Shown: piece after piece, positions 18,286-27,992 of the stretch
Position numbering within the stretch: the stretch's first letter is position 1
Layout of the letters: each line of letters opens with the position of its first letter
Source: Helicobacter pylori
Lineage (GTDB): Bacteria; Campylobacterota; Campylobacteria; Campylobacterales; Helicobacteraceae
Length of the DNA stretch: 64,000 bases
Assembly (NCBI RefSeq): GCF_009689985.1
Contig: NZ_QBAW01000001.1
Location: 124,001 to 188,000, forward strand
Direction of reading: 5' to 3'
Made by a program: the position numbers and the translations under genes
Notes under the pieces: generated by a model
The model's input: only the letters and a program-made list of their open reading frames with translations
Told to the model about the DNA's origin: nothing
The model's database searches: none

Positions 18286-19602
18286 CTATTTCTTTAAAGC
18301 CGCTCTTTGGTTTAATAAAAATAAATACAAAGCCCCTATGATCCCAGAAATCAAAGATCCTAGTAAAATCGCAATTTTTGCCACTTCCATAGCGTCCTTA
18401 TGCTCGCTCGTGAAAGCCAAATTAGAAATAAACATAGACATAGTAAAGCCAATCCCTGCTAAAAGCCCAGCCCCTAAAATATGCCACCAGCTGATGCCTT
18501 TAGGGCGCGCGGTGATTTTAAGCTTTTCGCTTATAAAAGTGATTAAGAAAATCCCTAAAGGCTTGCCCAAACAAAGCCCTAAAATAACCCCTAAAAGCAC
18601 CTTATCCACTTCTAAATTGATGCTAGAATCAACGCTCACCCCTGCGTTTGCAAACGCAAACAAGGGCATGATGAAATACCCGCTAATGGGGGCTAAAAAA
18701 TGCTCCAATCTTTCTAAGGGGCTTTGTAAAGCGCTCGCTTTTTCTTCAATGGAATGCAAGATCTCTTGCTGTTCTTTGGTTAAAAGCGCTCCTGAACTCG
18801 TTTCTGCGTATCGCTTACCCAGTTCTAAAAGCTCTACATTTTTAGAATCTTTAGGGATCTTCACCGGTATCATAAAAGCTAAAATCACTGCAGCAATCGT
18901 CGCATGGATACCGCTCTCATGCACGCAAAACCAAAGCAACACCCCTAAAAGCAAGTAAGGGATAAGCGAGCGCATATTCAGGCGGTTTAATACAGCTAAA
19001 ACAAGAACCACCCCCAAAGCCCCTAAAAGCCATGCGAATTTTAAATTCGTGGTATAAAAAAGCGCGATCACCACAATAGCCCCCAAGTCATCAGCCACCG
19101 CTAGAGTGATTAAAAAAACCTTTAAAGCGGTTGGCACCCTCTTGCCTAAAAGCATGATCACGCCCAAAGCGAACGCAATATCTGTCGCCATAGGGATCCC
19201 AAAACCATGCTGGGAAGGCGTGTCAGCGTTAAGAAAAAAATAAATCAATCCTGGGGCTATCATGCCCCCTATGGCCGCAATCACAGGAAAAGAAGCTTTT
19301 TTGAAACTGGATAGCTCCCCAAACAACAATTCTCGCTTGATCTCTAATCCTATCATCAAAAAGAATAACGCCATTAAAACATCATCAATCCAGTGATGCA
19401 AACTAAAGCCGATGAAAAAATCCCCTATTTGAAACCCAAAAGGGGTGTGCCATAGCGCAAAATAACTTTCTTTTAAAAACGAATTAGCCACCACCATCGC
19501 TAAAACAGCGTTTAAAAAGAGGAAAATCCCTCCAAAAGACTCGCTTTTAATAAAGTTTTTAAGCGTTAAGCTGATCGCGTTTTCTGTTTTTTTGAGTTTC
19601 AT
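18286..19602 (-). CDS. nhaA: Na+/H+ antiporter NhaA
   Basis: Exchanges protons for sodium at the inner membrane, with a role in pH and salt homeostasis. About twelve hydrophobic helices; the catalytic aspartate pair is in LAVADDLGAIVVIALFYT, and MATDIAFALGV is typical. A hydrophilic insertion (LLTKEQQEILHSIEEKASALQ) near the middle is a feature of the Helicobacter protein. I chose ATG at 19602 (AAGG about 8 bases before, 438 residues) over an in-frame ATG at 19635 that would overlap addA. Confidence 0.93.
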   Translation of the reverse strand: MKLKKTENAISLTLKNFIKSESFGGIFLFLNAVLAMVVANSFLKESYFALWHTPFGFQIGDFFIGFSLHHWIDDVLMALFFLMIGLEIKRELLFGELSSFKKASFPVIAAIGGMIAPGLIYFFLNADTPSQHGFGIPMATDIAFALGVIMLLGKRVPTALKVFLITLAVADDLGAIVVIALFYTTNLKFAWLLGALGVVLVLAVLNRLNMRSLIPYLLLGVLLWFCVHESGIHATIAAVILAFMIPVKIPKDSKNVELLELGKRYAETSSGALLTKEQQEILHSIEEKASALQSPLERLEHFLAPISGYFIMPLFAFANAGVSVDSSINLEVDKVLLGVILGLCLGKPLGIFLITFISEKLKITARPKGISWWHILGAGLLAGIGFTMSMFISNLAFTSEHKDAMEVAKIAILLGSLISGIIGALYLFLLNQRAALKK

Positions 19603-19625
19603 AGACAACCTTAAAATTTTTAATT

Positions 19626-22475
19626 TCAAACCCATAATTTTTCAAGCAGTCTTTTATGAGCGTAAATAATGCCCGCTTGTATCTTAAAATGGGGGGCTTG
19701 AGTTTGCAAAAACGCAGCGTAATGAGAAACTTGTGTCTTATGGCTTTGCTGGTAATTTTGAGAGCTTTTATAATCTAAAACATACAAATTTTGCCCCTTA
19801 TCCCACAATAAAACATCAATCCTAGACACAACCCCTTGGAATAAAAAAGCCACTTCACCCCTTAAGGCCAAATTTTTAAAAAGAGCTTGTATCTTGGCAT
19901 CGTTTTCAAAAAGCTCCAAACTTTCTTCTAACGCTTGATAATCCAAACCATAAAAACCATGATGGTAGTTTAAATATTCTAAAACGCTTTTTTTAGGAAT
20001 GCGATAAGCGTATTGGTATTCTAATCCCTTGTGCAAGGCGATACCAAAATTGATCGCTTCTTGGTCGTTATTCTTTTCATAATCGCTAGGCTCTTCTTCT
20101 ATCTCTTGGACTTGCTCGCCATAGGCATGGGGTTTGATCACAACGCTCGCGCTTGAAGGCTCTTTTTGAGAAGAAATAACCGGCGCGATTTCTCCTTCTT
20201 CTAAAGGCGCAAGATCCAATTTTTCGCGCATTCCTTTGTTTTTGCTTTCTTTTTTGTCTTTTTTTTGGTTTTTGTCTTTAGCCACGACAATCAGCCCTAA
20301 CTCAGCCCTAGTGAATGCGACATAATACACATTGGTTTCTTCATGATCTTTAGCCGCTTCTTCTTTATCTAAAGCCCTAGCGTAATCTTTATCCACCACC
20401 TCACGATTTTTCATTCTGTAATAAAGGCGAATAAGCTCTGTGCCGCTATATTCTTCAAGGAATTGATTGGAGTTATTCGTTTTAGGCTTGCCCAAGCGTT
20501 CGCACACGATCACATAAGGGAATTGCATGCCTTTAGATTTATGGATAGTCATAATCTGTGCGCCTTCTGCTTTGAAAGAAGCGATCTCTTTAGCCTCTAA
20601 TTTTTCTAAAAATTCATTCGCATCTTCGCATCCAACCGCTAACTCCAAGCAGATTTGCGCGCACTCTCCATAAAGCTCAAACAATTCCATCACCTTCCAC
20701 ACAAAGCCTGCCACGCTCTCTTTTTTGGGGTTAAAACCAGCTAAAGCGATGGCATCATCATGCAAGTATCCAGCGAGTTTTAAAACGCTGTGCTTATAAA
20801 AGGGCTTGTAAGGTTCTTCAGCTAGAGCGTATTCTAAAGCGTTCTTAATGATTTTAGATTCCACAAATTGAGACAATTTAGCACTAGATTCCGTGCTTGG
20901 GTTAATCGCGCTCAAATTCTTTTGCAAATAATTTTTGATTTCTAAAGCGTCGTCATTAGTGGCGCATAAAAGGGTAATGTCTTTAGGATCAATGCGATGC
21001 TCTAAAAGGTTTTTAGCTTCTTGTAAGATTTGTTTTAATAACAATTCTCTTTCATCAGCCACTAAAGAGACTTTAACATAGCCGTCTCTAGCATGATTAT
21101 TACTAGAAGCTTTAGGGTATTTTTGCTCCAAATAAGCGGTGGGGGAATTTTGATAAGCCTTTTTAAAAATGGTATTCACATAATTAATGATCAAAGGCGA
21201 ACTGCGGTGGTTGAATTCCAAATTATCGTGGTAAAAATCCTTAGAAACGCTTTCAAACAAGGAGCTAAAACTCCCCCTAAAACCATAAATACTCTGCTTG
21301 ACATCACCCACAAAAAACACGCTCCTGTGCCATTTAGCTTGCCCTATCCCGGCCTTAATCTCATCAATAAAAGGGGCTAAAATCTTATAATCGTTCAAGC
21401 TCGTGTCTTGAAATTCATCAATCAAAATGTGCGCGATTTTGCTGTCCAATCTGAAATAAAAAAACTCCGCTGGCATCTCTTCATAACCATTCAATAAGGC
21501 ATGGACTTTATCTTTAATTGCATCAAAATCCAGGGCTTGGATTTTAGAAGTGGCTTTATCATAAAGCTGGATGAATTTAGGGAATTTTTTAAACAATGCG
21601 CTTTCTCTGGCTTCATAATAGCGTTTTAGATCGTTTTCAATCTCTTCGCATTCGCTCTCTAAAGTGGGGATTTCATCTTTGAATTTTTTGAAATAGCGGT
21701 ATTCGCTCTTTTTTTCAAGCCAGGTTAAAGAGCTGTTTAAAAACCCCCTAAAATCATCGCATTTAATGGCTTTTTTAGCCTCATTTGACGCTGTTTCTAT
21801 GTTTTGAATTTGTTGGTTTAAGCTTCTTAGTTTTTCTAAAAAACCCTCTTCATTAAATACAGGATCTTTCTTATTGGGATCAAATAAATAAAGCTTGTTT
21901 TTTAAAAAACGCAACCGCTCTAAAACAGAATCGCTTGTGTAACTATCATGACTTAAGCATTGAGCGATAAAAACGCTCAATTCCTCAAGCTGTTTACTAT
22001 TTAAAGCACTCAAAAAACTCGCATTAAGCTGTTGTTGGTGCGCTTTTGTGTCTTCATTGACTTCAAAATTCGCGCTCAACCCCACAAACCAGCAAAATTT
22101 CCTTAAAATGCTTTGGAAAAACGCATCAATGGTGCTGATTCTGATTTCGGCGTTTAAAAAGCGTTGGTAGATTTCTTGAGCGCTATTTTGCACAAAACTA
22201 GGGTTTAAGCGGTATTTTTCTTCTAATTCTTTTAGGATATTTTGGGATTTTTCTTTTTCTTTTTCATCTTCAAGGTTTTCTTTTTGCAAGATTTTTAAAT
22301 AGTCTAAAATGCGCTCTTTCATTTCGGCGGTGGCTTTTTTAGTGAAAGTGAGCGTTAAAATCTCGCTAGGATTAGCCCCCTTAAACAATAGGGCTAAAAA
22401 CCGCACGCTCAAAGCGAAAGTCTTCCCACTTCCTGCTGAAGCCTTTAAAGCCATGCATTGTCTTTTTGTATCCAT
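19626..22475 (-). CDS. addA: AddA-type helicase-nuclease, recombination and repair
   Basis: UvrD-like subunit of the AddAB double-strand-break repair enzyme. Helicase motifs: ASAGSGKTFALS (Walker A, near residue 15), ILIDEFQDTSLNDYKIL (DExx), GDVKQSIYGFRG (motif III), FNHRSSPLI (IV), MTIHKSKGMQFPYVI (V). The C-terminus has a RecB-family nuclease with RIDVLLWD...LYVLDYKSSQ, including the D and K residues. 949 residues. The addB partner is not in this window. A TATAAT -10 sits at 22507-22512. Its promoter region is divergent from rpsB. Confidence 0.92.
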   Translation of the reverse strand: MDTKRQCMALKASAGSGKTFALSVRFLALLFKGANPSEILTLTFTKKATAEMKERILDYLKILQKENLEDEKEKEKSQNILKELEEKYRLNPSFVQNSAQEIYQRFLNAEIRISTIDAFFQSILRKFCWFVGLSANFEVNEDTKAHQQQLNASFLSALNSKQLEELSVFIAQCLSHDSYTSDSVLERLRFLKNKLYLFDPNKKDPVFNEEGFLEKLRSLNQQIQNIETASNEAKKAIKCDDFRGFLNSSLTWLEKKSEYRYFKKFKDEIPTLESECEEIENDLKRYYEARESALFKKFPKFIQLYDKATSKIQALDFDAIKDKVHALLNGYEEMPAEFFYFRLDSKIAHILIDEFQDTSLNDYKILAPFIDEIKAGIGQAKWHRSVFFVGDVKQSIYGFRGSFSSLFESVSKDFYHDNLEFNHRSSPLIINYVNTIFKKAYQNSPTAYLEQKYPKASSNNHARDGYVKVSLVADERELLLKQILQEAKNLLEHRIDPKDITLLCATNDDALEIKNYLQKNLSAINPSTESSAKLSQFVESKIIKNALEYALAEEPYKPFYKHSVLKLAGYLHDDAIALAGFNPKKESVAGFVWKVMELFELYGECAQICLELAVGCEDANEFLEKLEAKEIASFKAEGAQIMTIHKSKGMQFPYVIVCERLGKPKTNNSNQFLEEYSGTELIRLYYRMKNREVVDKDYARALDKEEAAKDHEETNVYYVAFTRAELGLIVVAKDKNQKKDKKESKNKGMREKLDLAPLEEGEIAPVISSQKEPSSASVVIKPHAYGEQVQEIEEEPSDYEKNNDQEAINFGIALHKGLEYQYAYRIPKKSVLEYLNYHHGFYGLDYQALEESLELFENDAKIQALFKNLALRGEVAFLFQGVVSRIDVLLWDKGQNLYVLDYKSSQNYQQSHKTQVSHYAAFLQTQAPHFKIQAGIIYAHKRLLEKLWV

Positions 22476-22506
22476 TAGATCTATCCTAAAATTCTATTTT
22501 GCCTTT

Positions 22507-22512
22507 ATTATA
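22507..22512 (-). promoter_or_regulatory. -10 box of addA
   Basis: TATAAT on the minus strand (within GGTTATAATAAAGG), 32 bases before the addA ATG; no clear -35 box, as is usual in this species. Confidence 0.6.
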
Positions 22513-22558
22513 ACCTAAAAGCCTTTTTTACTTAAGCTAAAAAACCCTAATCTTTTGC

Positions 22559-22564
22559 TATAAT
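22559..22564 (+). promoter_or_regulatory. Extended -10 box of rpsB-tsf
   Basis: TGCTATAAT reads as an extended -10; transcription would start near 22571 and give a leader of about 155 bases before the rpsB ATG. Confidence 0.65.
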
Positions 22565-22653
22565 CATGGGGTTTTGTCGTTTTTCTATCATTTTATAGGA
22601 ATCAAAGGCAAAGACAGCGTCAAATTCACACATGCTAATCCTTGTATTTAGGT

Positions 22654-22737
22654 GTTCTTAAGAAATTTAAGAATCAAATGAGCATGGAGGAAGAGAACCA
22701 AAATAACTTTAAGGAGAATATTCTCATGGTAACCATG
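22654..22737 (+). promoter_or_regulatory. Structured rpsB leader: hairpin and two start-site palindromes
   Basis: The leader holds a hairpin (TTCTTAA / TTAAGAA near 22654-22674), then a perfect palindrome GAGAATATTCTC at 22714-22725 that overlaps the AAGGAG ribosome site, and directly after it CATGGT-A-ACCATG at 22725-22737 that contains the start ATG. These could hide the initiation region. rpsB operons are autoregulated by S2 in other bacteria; here that is inference. Confidence 0.45.
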
Positions 22738-23520
22738 AAAGATTTATTAGAATGCGGTGTGCATTTTGGACACCAAACAAGGCGTTGGAACCCTAAAACC
22801 AAGAAATTCATTTTTGGCGTTAGGAAAAATATCCATATTATTGATTTGCAAAAAACTTTGCGCTATTTTAGATACACTTATAACATCGTGCGCGATGCGA
22901 GTGCTCAAGGCAAAAGCATCATGTTTGTAGGCACTAAAAAACAAGCCAATGAAACTTTGAAAGAATTTGCTGAAAGCATTCAAGTCCCTTATGTCAATTA
23001 CCGCTGGCTTGGTGGCATGCTGACTAATTTTAGCACCATCAGAAAATCAGTGAGGAAATTAGAAATCATTGAAGAAATGGAAAATAGCGGTCAAATTGAT
23101 TTATTGACTAAAAAAGAAAAGCTCATGATCTTAAGGAAAAAAGAAAAGCTGGATAAGTATCTTGGCGGGGTGCGCCACATGAAAAAAATCCCTGATATGA
23201 TTTTTGTGATTGATGTGGCTAAAGAAAAAATCGCTGTCGCTGAAGCCAGAAAACTCCATATCCCTATCGTGGCTCCCTTAGACACTAACTGCGATCCTGA
23301 TTTAGTGGATTACCCCATTCCTGGAAATGACGATGCGATCCGCTCTATCAGGCTATTTTGTAAAGAAATGAGCGAAGCGATTTTAGAGGGGCGAGAACTC
23401 ATGCAAGAAGAAATCGTCCATGCAGATGAAAATAGCGAAGAAATAGAGTATGTGAGCAATGAAGAAAAAGAAGAAATGCTCGCTGAAATCCAAAAAGAAA
23501 TCACTCAAGGAGACGAATAA
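22726..23520 (+). CDS. rpsB: 30S ribosomal protein S2
   Basis: Structural protein of the small subunit. It starts [24 protein letters not shown], the conserved S2 opening; WLGGMLTNF and PDMIFVIDV...[35 protein letters not shown] are conserved. ATG at 22726 is preceded by AAGGAG; open sequence continues upstream in frame but lacks S2 similarity. 264 residues, with an acidic Glu-rich tail. Its TAA shares a base with the tsf ATG (TAATG). Confidence 0.96.
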   Translation: MVTMKDLLECGVHFGHQTRRWNPKTKKFIFGVRKNIHIIDLQKTLRYFRYTYNIVRDASAQGKSIMFVGTKKQANETLKEFAESIQVPYVNYRWLGGMLTNFSTIRKSVRKLEIIEEMENSGQIDLLTKKEKLMILRKKEKLDKYLGGVRHMKKIPDMIFVIDVAKEKIAVAEARKLHIPIVAPLDTNCDPDLVDYPIPGNDDAIRSIRLFCKEMSEAILEGRELMQEEIVHADENSEEIEYVSNEEKEEMLAEIQKEITQGDE

Positions 23521-24587
23521 TGTCAGGAATTAGTGCTCAATTAGTCAAAAAATTAAGGGATTTAACCGATGCGGGCATGATGGATTGCAAAAAAGCCCTT
23601 GTAGAAGTGGCTGGGGATTTGCAAAAGGCTATTGATTTCTTGCGCGAAAAAGGCTTGAGTAAAGCCGCTAAAAAGGCCGATAGGATCGCTGCTGAGGGCG
23701 TAGTCGCTTTAGAAGTAGCACCCGATTTTAAAAGCGCGATAATGGTAGAAATCAATAGCGAAACGGATTTTGTGGCTAAAAATGAGGGCTTTAAGGAATT
23801 GGTGAAAAAAACTTTAGAAACGATCAAAGCCCACAATATTCACACCACAGAAGAACTGCTTAAAAGCCCATTAGACAACAAGCCTTTTGAAGAATATTTG
23901 CACTCTCAAATCGCTGTGATTGGTGAAAACATTTTAGTGAGAAAAATCGCTCATTTAAAAGCCCCTAGCTTTCACATCATCAATGGCTATGTGCATTCTA
24001 ACGCCAGGGTGGGCGTGTTAATCACCATAAAATACGATAATGAGAAAAACGCTCCAAAAGTGGTGGAATTGGCCCGAAACATCGCCATGCATGCCGCAGC
24101 GATGAAACCTCAAGTATTAGACAGCAAAGACTTTAGCCTTGATTTTGTCAAAAAAGAAACTTTAGCCTTGATCGCTGAAATTGAAAAAGACAATGAAGAG
24201 GCTAAACGCTTGGGCAAACCTTTAAAAAACATTCCTACTTTTGGGAGTCGCATTGAATTGAGCGATGAAGTTTTAGCCCATCAAAAAAAGGCTTTTGAAA
24301 ACGAACTAAAAGAGCAGGGCAAGCCTGAAAAAATCTGGGATAAAATCGTTCCAGGAAAAATGGAAAGATTCATCGCTGATAACACCCTTATTGATCAACG
24401 CCTAACCCTTTTAGGGCAATTCTATGTCATGGACGATAAAAAAACTATCGCTCAAGTCATCGCTGATTGTTCCAAAGAGTGGGATGATGATTTAAAAATC
24501 ACTGAGTATGCGCGTTTTGAATTGGGCGAAGGCATTGAGAAAAAGACGGAGAATTTCGCTGAAGAAGTGGCTTTGCAAATGAAGTGA
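23520..24587 (+). CDS. tsf: Elongation factor Ts
   Basis: Nucleotide-exchange factor for EF-Tu. The signature LTDAGMMDCKKAL is near residue 15, KKADRIAAEG near residue 50, and NSETDFVAKNEGF in the core. 355 residues is long compared with E. coli (283), with an extended dimerisation and C-terminal part, as in other Campylobacterota. It is coupled to rpsB through TAATG. A hairpin terminator follows 10 bases after the stop. Confidence 0.96.
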   Translation: MSGISAQLVKKLRDLTDAGMMDCKKALVEVAGDLQKAIDFLREKGLSKAAKKADRIAAEGVVALEVAPDFKSAIMVEINSETDFVAKNEGFKELVKKTLETIKAHNIHTTEELLKSPLDNKPFEEYLHSQIAVIGENILVRKIAHLKAPSFHIINGYVHSNARVGVLITIKYDNEKNAPKVVELARNIAMHAAAMKPQVLDSKDFSLDFVKKETLALIAEIEKDNEEAKRLGKPLKNIPTFGSRIELSDEVLAHQKKAFENELKEQGKPEKIWDKIVPGKMERFIADNTLIDQRLTLLGQFYVMDDKKTIAQVIADCSKEWDDDLKITEYARFELGEGIEKKTENFAEEVALQMK

Positions 24588-24596
24588 GATTTTAGA

Positions 24597-24620
24597 AAAC
24601 AACCTTTAAGGTTGTTTCTT
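24597..24620 (+). terminator. Terminator of rpsB-tsf
   Basis: AAACAACC / GGTTGTTT stem with a short TTTAA loop, followed by CTTCT, shortly after the tsf stop. The U-run is weak. Confidence 0.6.
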
Positions 24621-25034
24621 CTAACTTTTCAACTTTCTTTATTTAAAATTTTCCATTTTAAGGTGCTTAAAATTTTTGTAATTTTCAATCTCTACGCTTT
24701 TAATCATTTGAATTTCGCCTTTTAGTTAGCTTGAATTGATGCCACTAGACATTGGTACAGTCGCTCTAATTTTACATTATTTTGATTAAATTTTGAACGC
24801 TCACCTGTTGTAAACCTTGCGTTTAAATTATAATAGCAAGCTAATCTGCATTCTTTTTTGATTTAAGGGTTAGTTTTGATTGTCTTTCTAGGAATCATGC
24901 AAGTCTCATTTTATTTAATTGGGTTCAACCTAACTCAAACAGATTTTTTCTAATCTGTCCTCTAAATTTGGCCCCAAATCGCAGAGCCGGCAACTTAAGA
25001 CTCCTTTTTTGGAGTTTGGGTTAAAAAGAGCCTT
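24621..25034. other. Gene-free stretch between tsf and ftsI
   Basis: No ORF I can support. It contains a strong TATAAT (24829-24834, plus strand) followed by about 180 bases with several possible stem-loops, listed as a candidate small RNA. Confidence 0.5.
24841..25020 (+). ncRNA. Candidate structured small RNA upstream of ftsI end
   Basis: A TATAAT at 24829-24834 would start transcription near 24841 with no ORF behind it. Stem-loops: ACAGATT / AATCTGT at 24939-24958, and ACTCC-T6-GGAGT at 25000-25015. AATCTG at 24843-24848 could alternatively pair with the CAGATT arm, and GGGTTAG near 24867 with CTAACTC near 24930, which gives two exclusive folds. No run of U follows the last hairpin. I do not recognise a known RNA family. 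Confidence 0.25.
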
Positions 25035-26882
25035 TTATTTTATTTTAAAGCGGTTTTTCTCCAATGCGTTTTGAATCGCAATAGAGGGCGATAGATAATT
25101 GTAACGCACTAAAATTTCGGTGATTTCTTTAAAAATAGGGGCTGCAATCTTGCTAGCGTAATATTCTTCCTTGCCATGCGAGCCTAAGATAACCACGCCG
25201 ATAGTAAAAACCTGCCTTTCATCTTCAGCGAACCCAAAAAAAGAGCTGTTGTAGGACTCCGCACTATAACTCCCGTTTTTAGCAACCCTAGCCGTGCCGG
25301 TTTTGCCCCCTATGTATAGCCCTTCAAATTGAGCGTTTTTACCGGTGCCATAACGCACCACTTTGATTAAGGTTTCTTTCATTTTTCTAGCGCTTTTGGG
25401 GCTAATGACTTGAAAAGTGGGTTTGGGGCTAGGGATGTAAATATCGCCATTAGGGGCGGTTTCTCGTTGCACTAAATAAGGGGTAGTCAATTTGCCTTCA
25501 TTAGAAAACACCGCATAAGCCCTTAAAAGCTGTAAGAAAGTCGCGTTCAACCCATAGCCATAAGAGACGCTGCCCTTTAACACTTCACGCTTGAAAGCGG
25601 ACAAAGGAGGGATCTTTCCTGTGGCCTCTAAGGATAAGTCAATGCCGGTTTTTTGAGAAAACCCGTAGCCTAAAAGCCCGTTATAGAAATCCTCTGGGTT
25701 GAGATTTTTACTGATTTTTATCATGCCCACATTGCTAGATTGGATCAAAATGTCTTCCACAACGGCTTTTTTACTGGGGATAAAGTCGTCTTTAATGGTG
25801 TATTTTCCTAGTTGGTAATAGCCATGGTTTAAATCAATGCGTTCTTTAGGGTTGATTAGATTCTTGTCTAACAGCAAGGAATAAACAATGGGTTTAATCG
25901 TGCTGCCTGGCTCAAAAACCTTTTCGGCAACGCTCAAATTCAAGCTTTCATAATCGCTGGTTTTAATGGCGTTAGGATTGAAGCGCTTGCTTGAAGCTAG
26001 CGATAAGATTTCCCCGCTTTTAGGGTTAATGATACCCACTAGGATTTCTTTAGCCCTGAGTTTGTCTTTAGTTTTATCTAATAGGGTTTCAATTTCTCTT
26101 TGGAGTTTTAAAGGAATGCTCAAATACACCTCATAGCCATCAAGGCGTTCAACCTCTGTGTAAGAGTGGTTTTGGATAAAGTTAAAACTCACATCCCTTT
26201 TGCCTGTTCTTATGCCATTTTGTTGGGCTTTAAGCAAGTGATCTTGAGATTTTTCAACGCCTTTTTTACCGGTAGTTAAAGTGAGTTTGTCTTCTTCTTG
26301 TTTTTGCACATAGCCAATGATTGGCTCTAGGCTATTTTGATAAGGGTAATGCCTGGAAACGCCGCTCACTTCAATGTTTAGCCCTTGTTTTTGCCACACT
26401 TTATCGTGCGCGTCTTTGAAATTTTGAAAAACCCCAAAGGCTAAAAATTTCTTATTCAAGTCCCTAATATTAGCGGCCATATTGGGCGTGAGATCATAGG
26501 CTAGAATGATATAGCCTTTCGTATTGATGGCGTCTTTTAAGGACTTTTTAGGGATATTGCTATAAATAGAAAGGAAATCAATGAAAAAATCTTCTTTATC
26601 CGGGTTTAAAAACCTTGTATCAAAGCCCAGTTTGAAAAGGGTTTGCGAAGCGGCCAGGCTGTAGTTGTCTTGACTATAGATAGTCCCCCTAGTCGCAGTG
26701 TCTTGTTTGCTCATCACTAGAGTGGGCATGTTGGCTTGGGCAAAAAAAGCTTTTTTAAAAGCCACCATTAAAAAAATAAAAAAAAGCAATAAAAAGATTA
26801 AAGCCGTAACCATGCCCTTGTATTTTTGGGTTTCTAAAAATTGCTCTGGGTTGAAGTTGGGATCAATGTTTTTATTATCCAT
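25035..26882 (-). CDS. ftsI: Division transpeptidase PBP3 (FtsI)
   Basis: Cross-links septal peptidoglycan in the periplasm. One N-terminal TM helix (MVTALIFLLLFFIFLMVAF), a pedestal domain starting RGTIYSQDNYSLA, then the transpeptidase domain with STIKP (active Ser, near residue 330), SSN (IQSSNVGM) and KTGTA (near residue 528). 615 residues. ftsW lies 1.7 kb away on the other strand. Confidence 0.93.
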   Translation of the reverse strand: MDNKNIDPNFNPEQFLETQKYKGMVTALIFLLLFFIFLMVAFKKAFFAQANMPTLVMSKQDTATRGTIYSQDNYSLAASQTLFKLGFDTRFLNPDKEDFFIDFLSIYSNIPKKSLKDAINTKGYIILAYDLTPNMAANIRDLNKKFLAFGVFQNFKDAHDKVWQKQGLNIEVSGVSRHYPYQNSLEPIIGYVQKQEEDKLTLTTGKKGVEKSQDHLLKAQQNGIRTGKRDVSFNFIQNHSYTEVERLDGYEVYLSIPLKLQREIETLLDKTKDKLRAKEILVGIINPKSGEILSLASSKRFNPNAIKTSDYESLNLSVAEKVFEPGSTIKPIVYSLLLDKNLINPKERIDLNHGYYQLGKYTIKDDFIPSKKAVVEDILIQSSNVGMIKISKNLNPEDFYNGLLGYGFSQKTGIDLSLEATGKIPPLSAFKREVLKGSVSYGYGLNATFLQLLRAYAVFSNEGKLTTPYLVQRETAPNGDIYIPSPKPTFQVISPKSARKMKETLIKVVRYGTGKNAQFEGLYIGGKTGTARVAKNGSYSAESYNSSFFGFAEDERQVFTIGVVILGSHGKEEYYASKIAAPIFKEITEILVRYNYLSPSIAIQNALEKNRFKIK

Positions 26883-26987
26883 GAACGCTTACTTGAAAAT
26901 GGCGTAGCTTCGGTTTTTCACAACGCATGAGAGCATGAATTTTTGATGGCAAAATCTGTTAAAATGGGGTGTAGGAACAACAAACCC

Positions 26988-27023
26988 TCTCTTTAAAAAG
27001 GACCAAGCGATCATTTAAAGAGA
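26988..27023 (-). terminator. Hairpin after fliE
   Basis: A 10-bp stem (TCTCTTTAAA / TTTAAAGAGA) with a 16-base loop, 15 bases after the fliE stop on the minus strand. The following bases are T-rich but not a clean run, so it may only protect the 3' end. Confidence 0.45.
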
Positions 27024-27037
27024 AGCCCCTTAAGAGA

Positions 27038-27367
27038 CTAGATCTGCGTTCTTAAAAGCTCTTTATAAGCGCTAATCGCTTTGTTGCGCACTTCAAGCAT
27101 GAGTTTCATGCTCGTTTCAGCCTTCCCTATGGCGATAGCCGCTTGGTGCAAGTCTTTGATTTGCCCTGTCGCCATATCCGCTAAGGCTTTATCAGATTGC
27201 TCTTGAGTGTTGTTAAGCTCATTGATAGATTGTTTTAAGAGTTTAGAAAACTCCCCACCTTTTTGTTCTTTGAAAGTGCTACCCGATTCTTCTCTTTTAG
27301 TCCTGTTGTCCGTGTTAAGCTCAGAGAAAGGACTCAATAAGCTTTTATCATTGTGTATGGCTTGCAT
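27038..27367 (-). CDS. fliE: Flagellar hook-basal body protein FliE
   Basis: Joins the MS ring to the proximal rod. 109 residues; the C-terminal part (LADMATGQIKDLHQAAIAIGKAETSMKLMLEVRNKAISAYKELLRTQI) has the conserved helix pair of FliE. Last gene of the flgB-flgC-fliE set; a 127-base gap separates it from flgC. Confidence 0.93.
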   Translation of the reverse strand: MQAIHNDKSLLSPFSELNTDNRTKREESGSTFKEQKGGEFSKLLKQSINELNNTQEQSDKALADMATGQIKDLHQAAIAIGKAETSMKLMLEVRNKAISAYKELLRTQI

Positions 27368-27494
27368 AGAACCTCCTTAAGCTCTTTTTTAAAAATTTAA
27401 CTCTATTAAATATCTTATTCATTTCTGTATTCTACTGATCTTTGGCTAATACTACCTAAATTTTCTTATACTACCATAAATTGTTGAAAATCGT

Positions 27495-27980
27495 TCATGT
27501 TTGTAACATACTAATCGCGTTTTGCGCCATGTTTTTAGCGCTTTGAAAGGCTGCAACATTAGCCTGATAGGCTCTAGTCGCTTCCACTAAGTCCGCCATT
27601 TCAACCACCGCATTCACATTGGGGTAAGCCACATAGCCTTGAGCGTTAGCGTCAGGGTGGCTGGGATCGTATTTCATTAACGGCTCGCTATCATCGCGCA
27701 CAATCTTATCCACCACCACGCTTGTAATGGGGATTAATGGGTTGTCATCGCCTTCATCTAAGGGGTCTTCATAGGGGATAATTTGATTGTTTTGGGCGAT
27801 TTTTTGGTTTAAAATCTCGTTGAAATCAAAAGCCCTAAACACTGCTTCTTGCCTCCTATAAGGACCTCCTTCGCTCGTGCGCGTGGTGTTAGCGTTAGCG
27901 ATATTAGAAGAAATCAAATTAGCCCTTAAGCGTTGGGCGGACAAACCATAACCGCTAATATCAAAAGAAGATAAAAACAT
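27495..27980 (-). CDS. flgC: Flagellar proximal rod protein FlgC
   Basis: Rod component. Starts with FDISGYGLSAQRLRANLISSNIANANTTRT, the rod-protein N-terminal helix motif, and ends with VEMADLVEATRAYQANVAAFQSAKNMAQNAI, the matching C-terminal coiled coil. 161 residues. 12 bases after flgB. Confidence 0.95.
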   Translation of the reverse strand: MFLSSFDISGYGLSAQRLRANLISSNIANANTTRTSEGGPYRRQEAVFRAFDFNEILNQKIAQNNQIIPYEDPLDEGDDNPLIPITSVVVDKIVRDDSEPLMKYDPSHPDANAQGYVAYPNVNAVVEMADLVEATRAYQANVAAFQSAKNMAQNAISMLQT

Positions 27981-27992
27981 GCTTTCCCTTAA

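Noticed and set aside
18230-18958. Long plus-strand ORF (242 codons) opposite nhaA
   Set aside because: Antisense to the conserved transmembrane part of nhaA; composition reflects reverse-complemented hydrophobic codons, no family resemblance.
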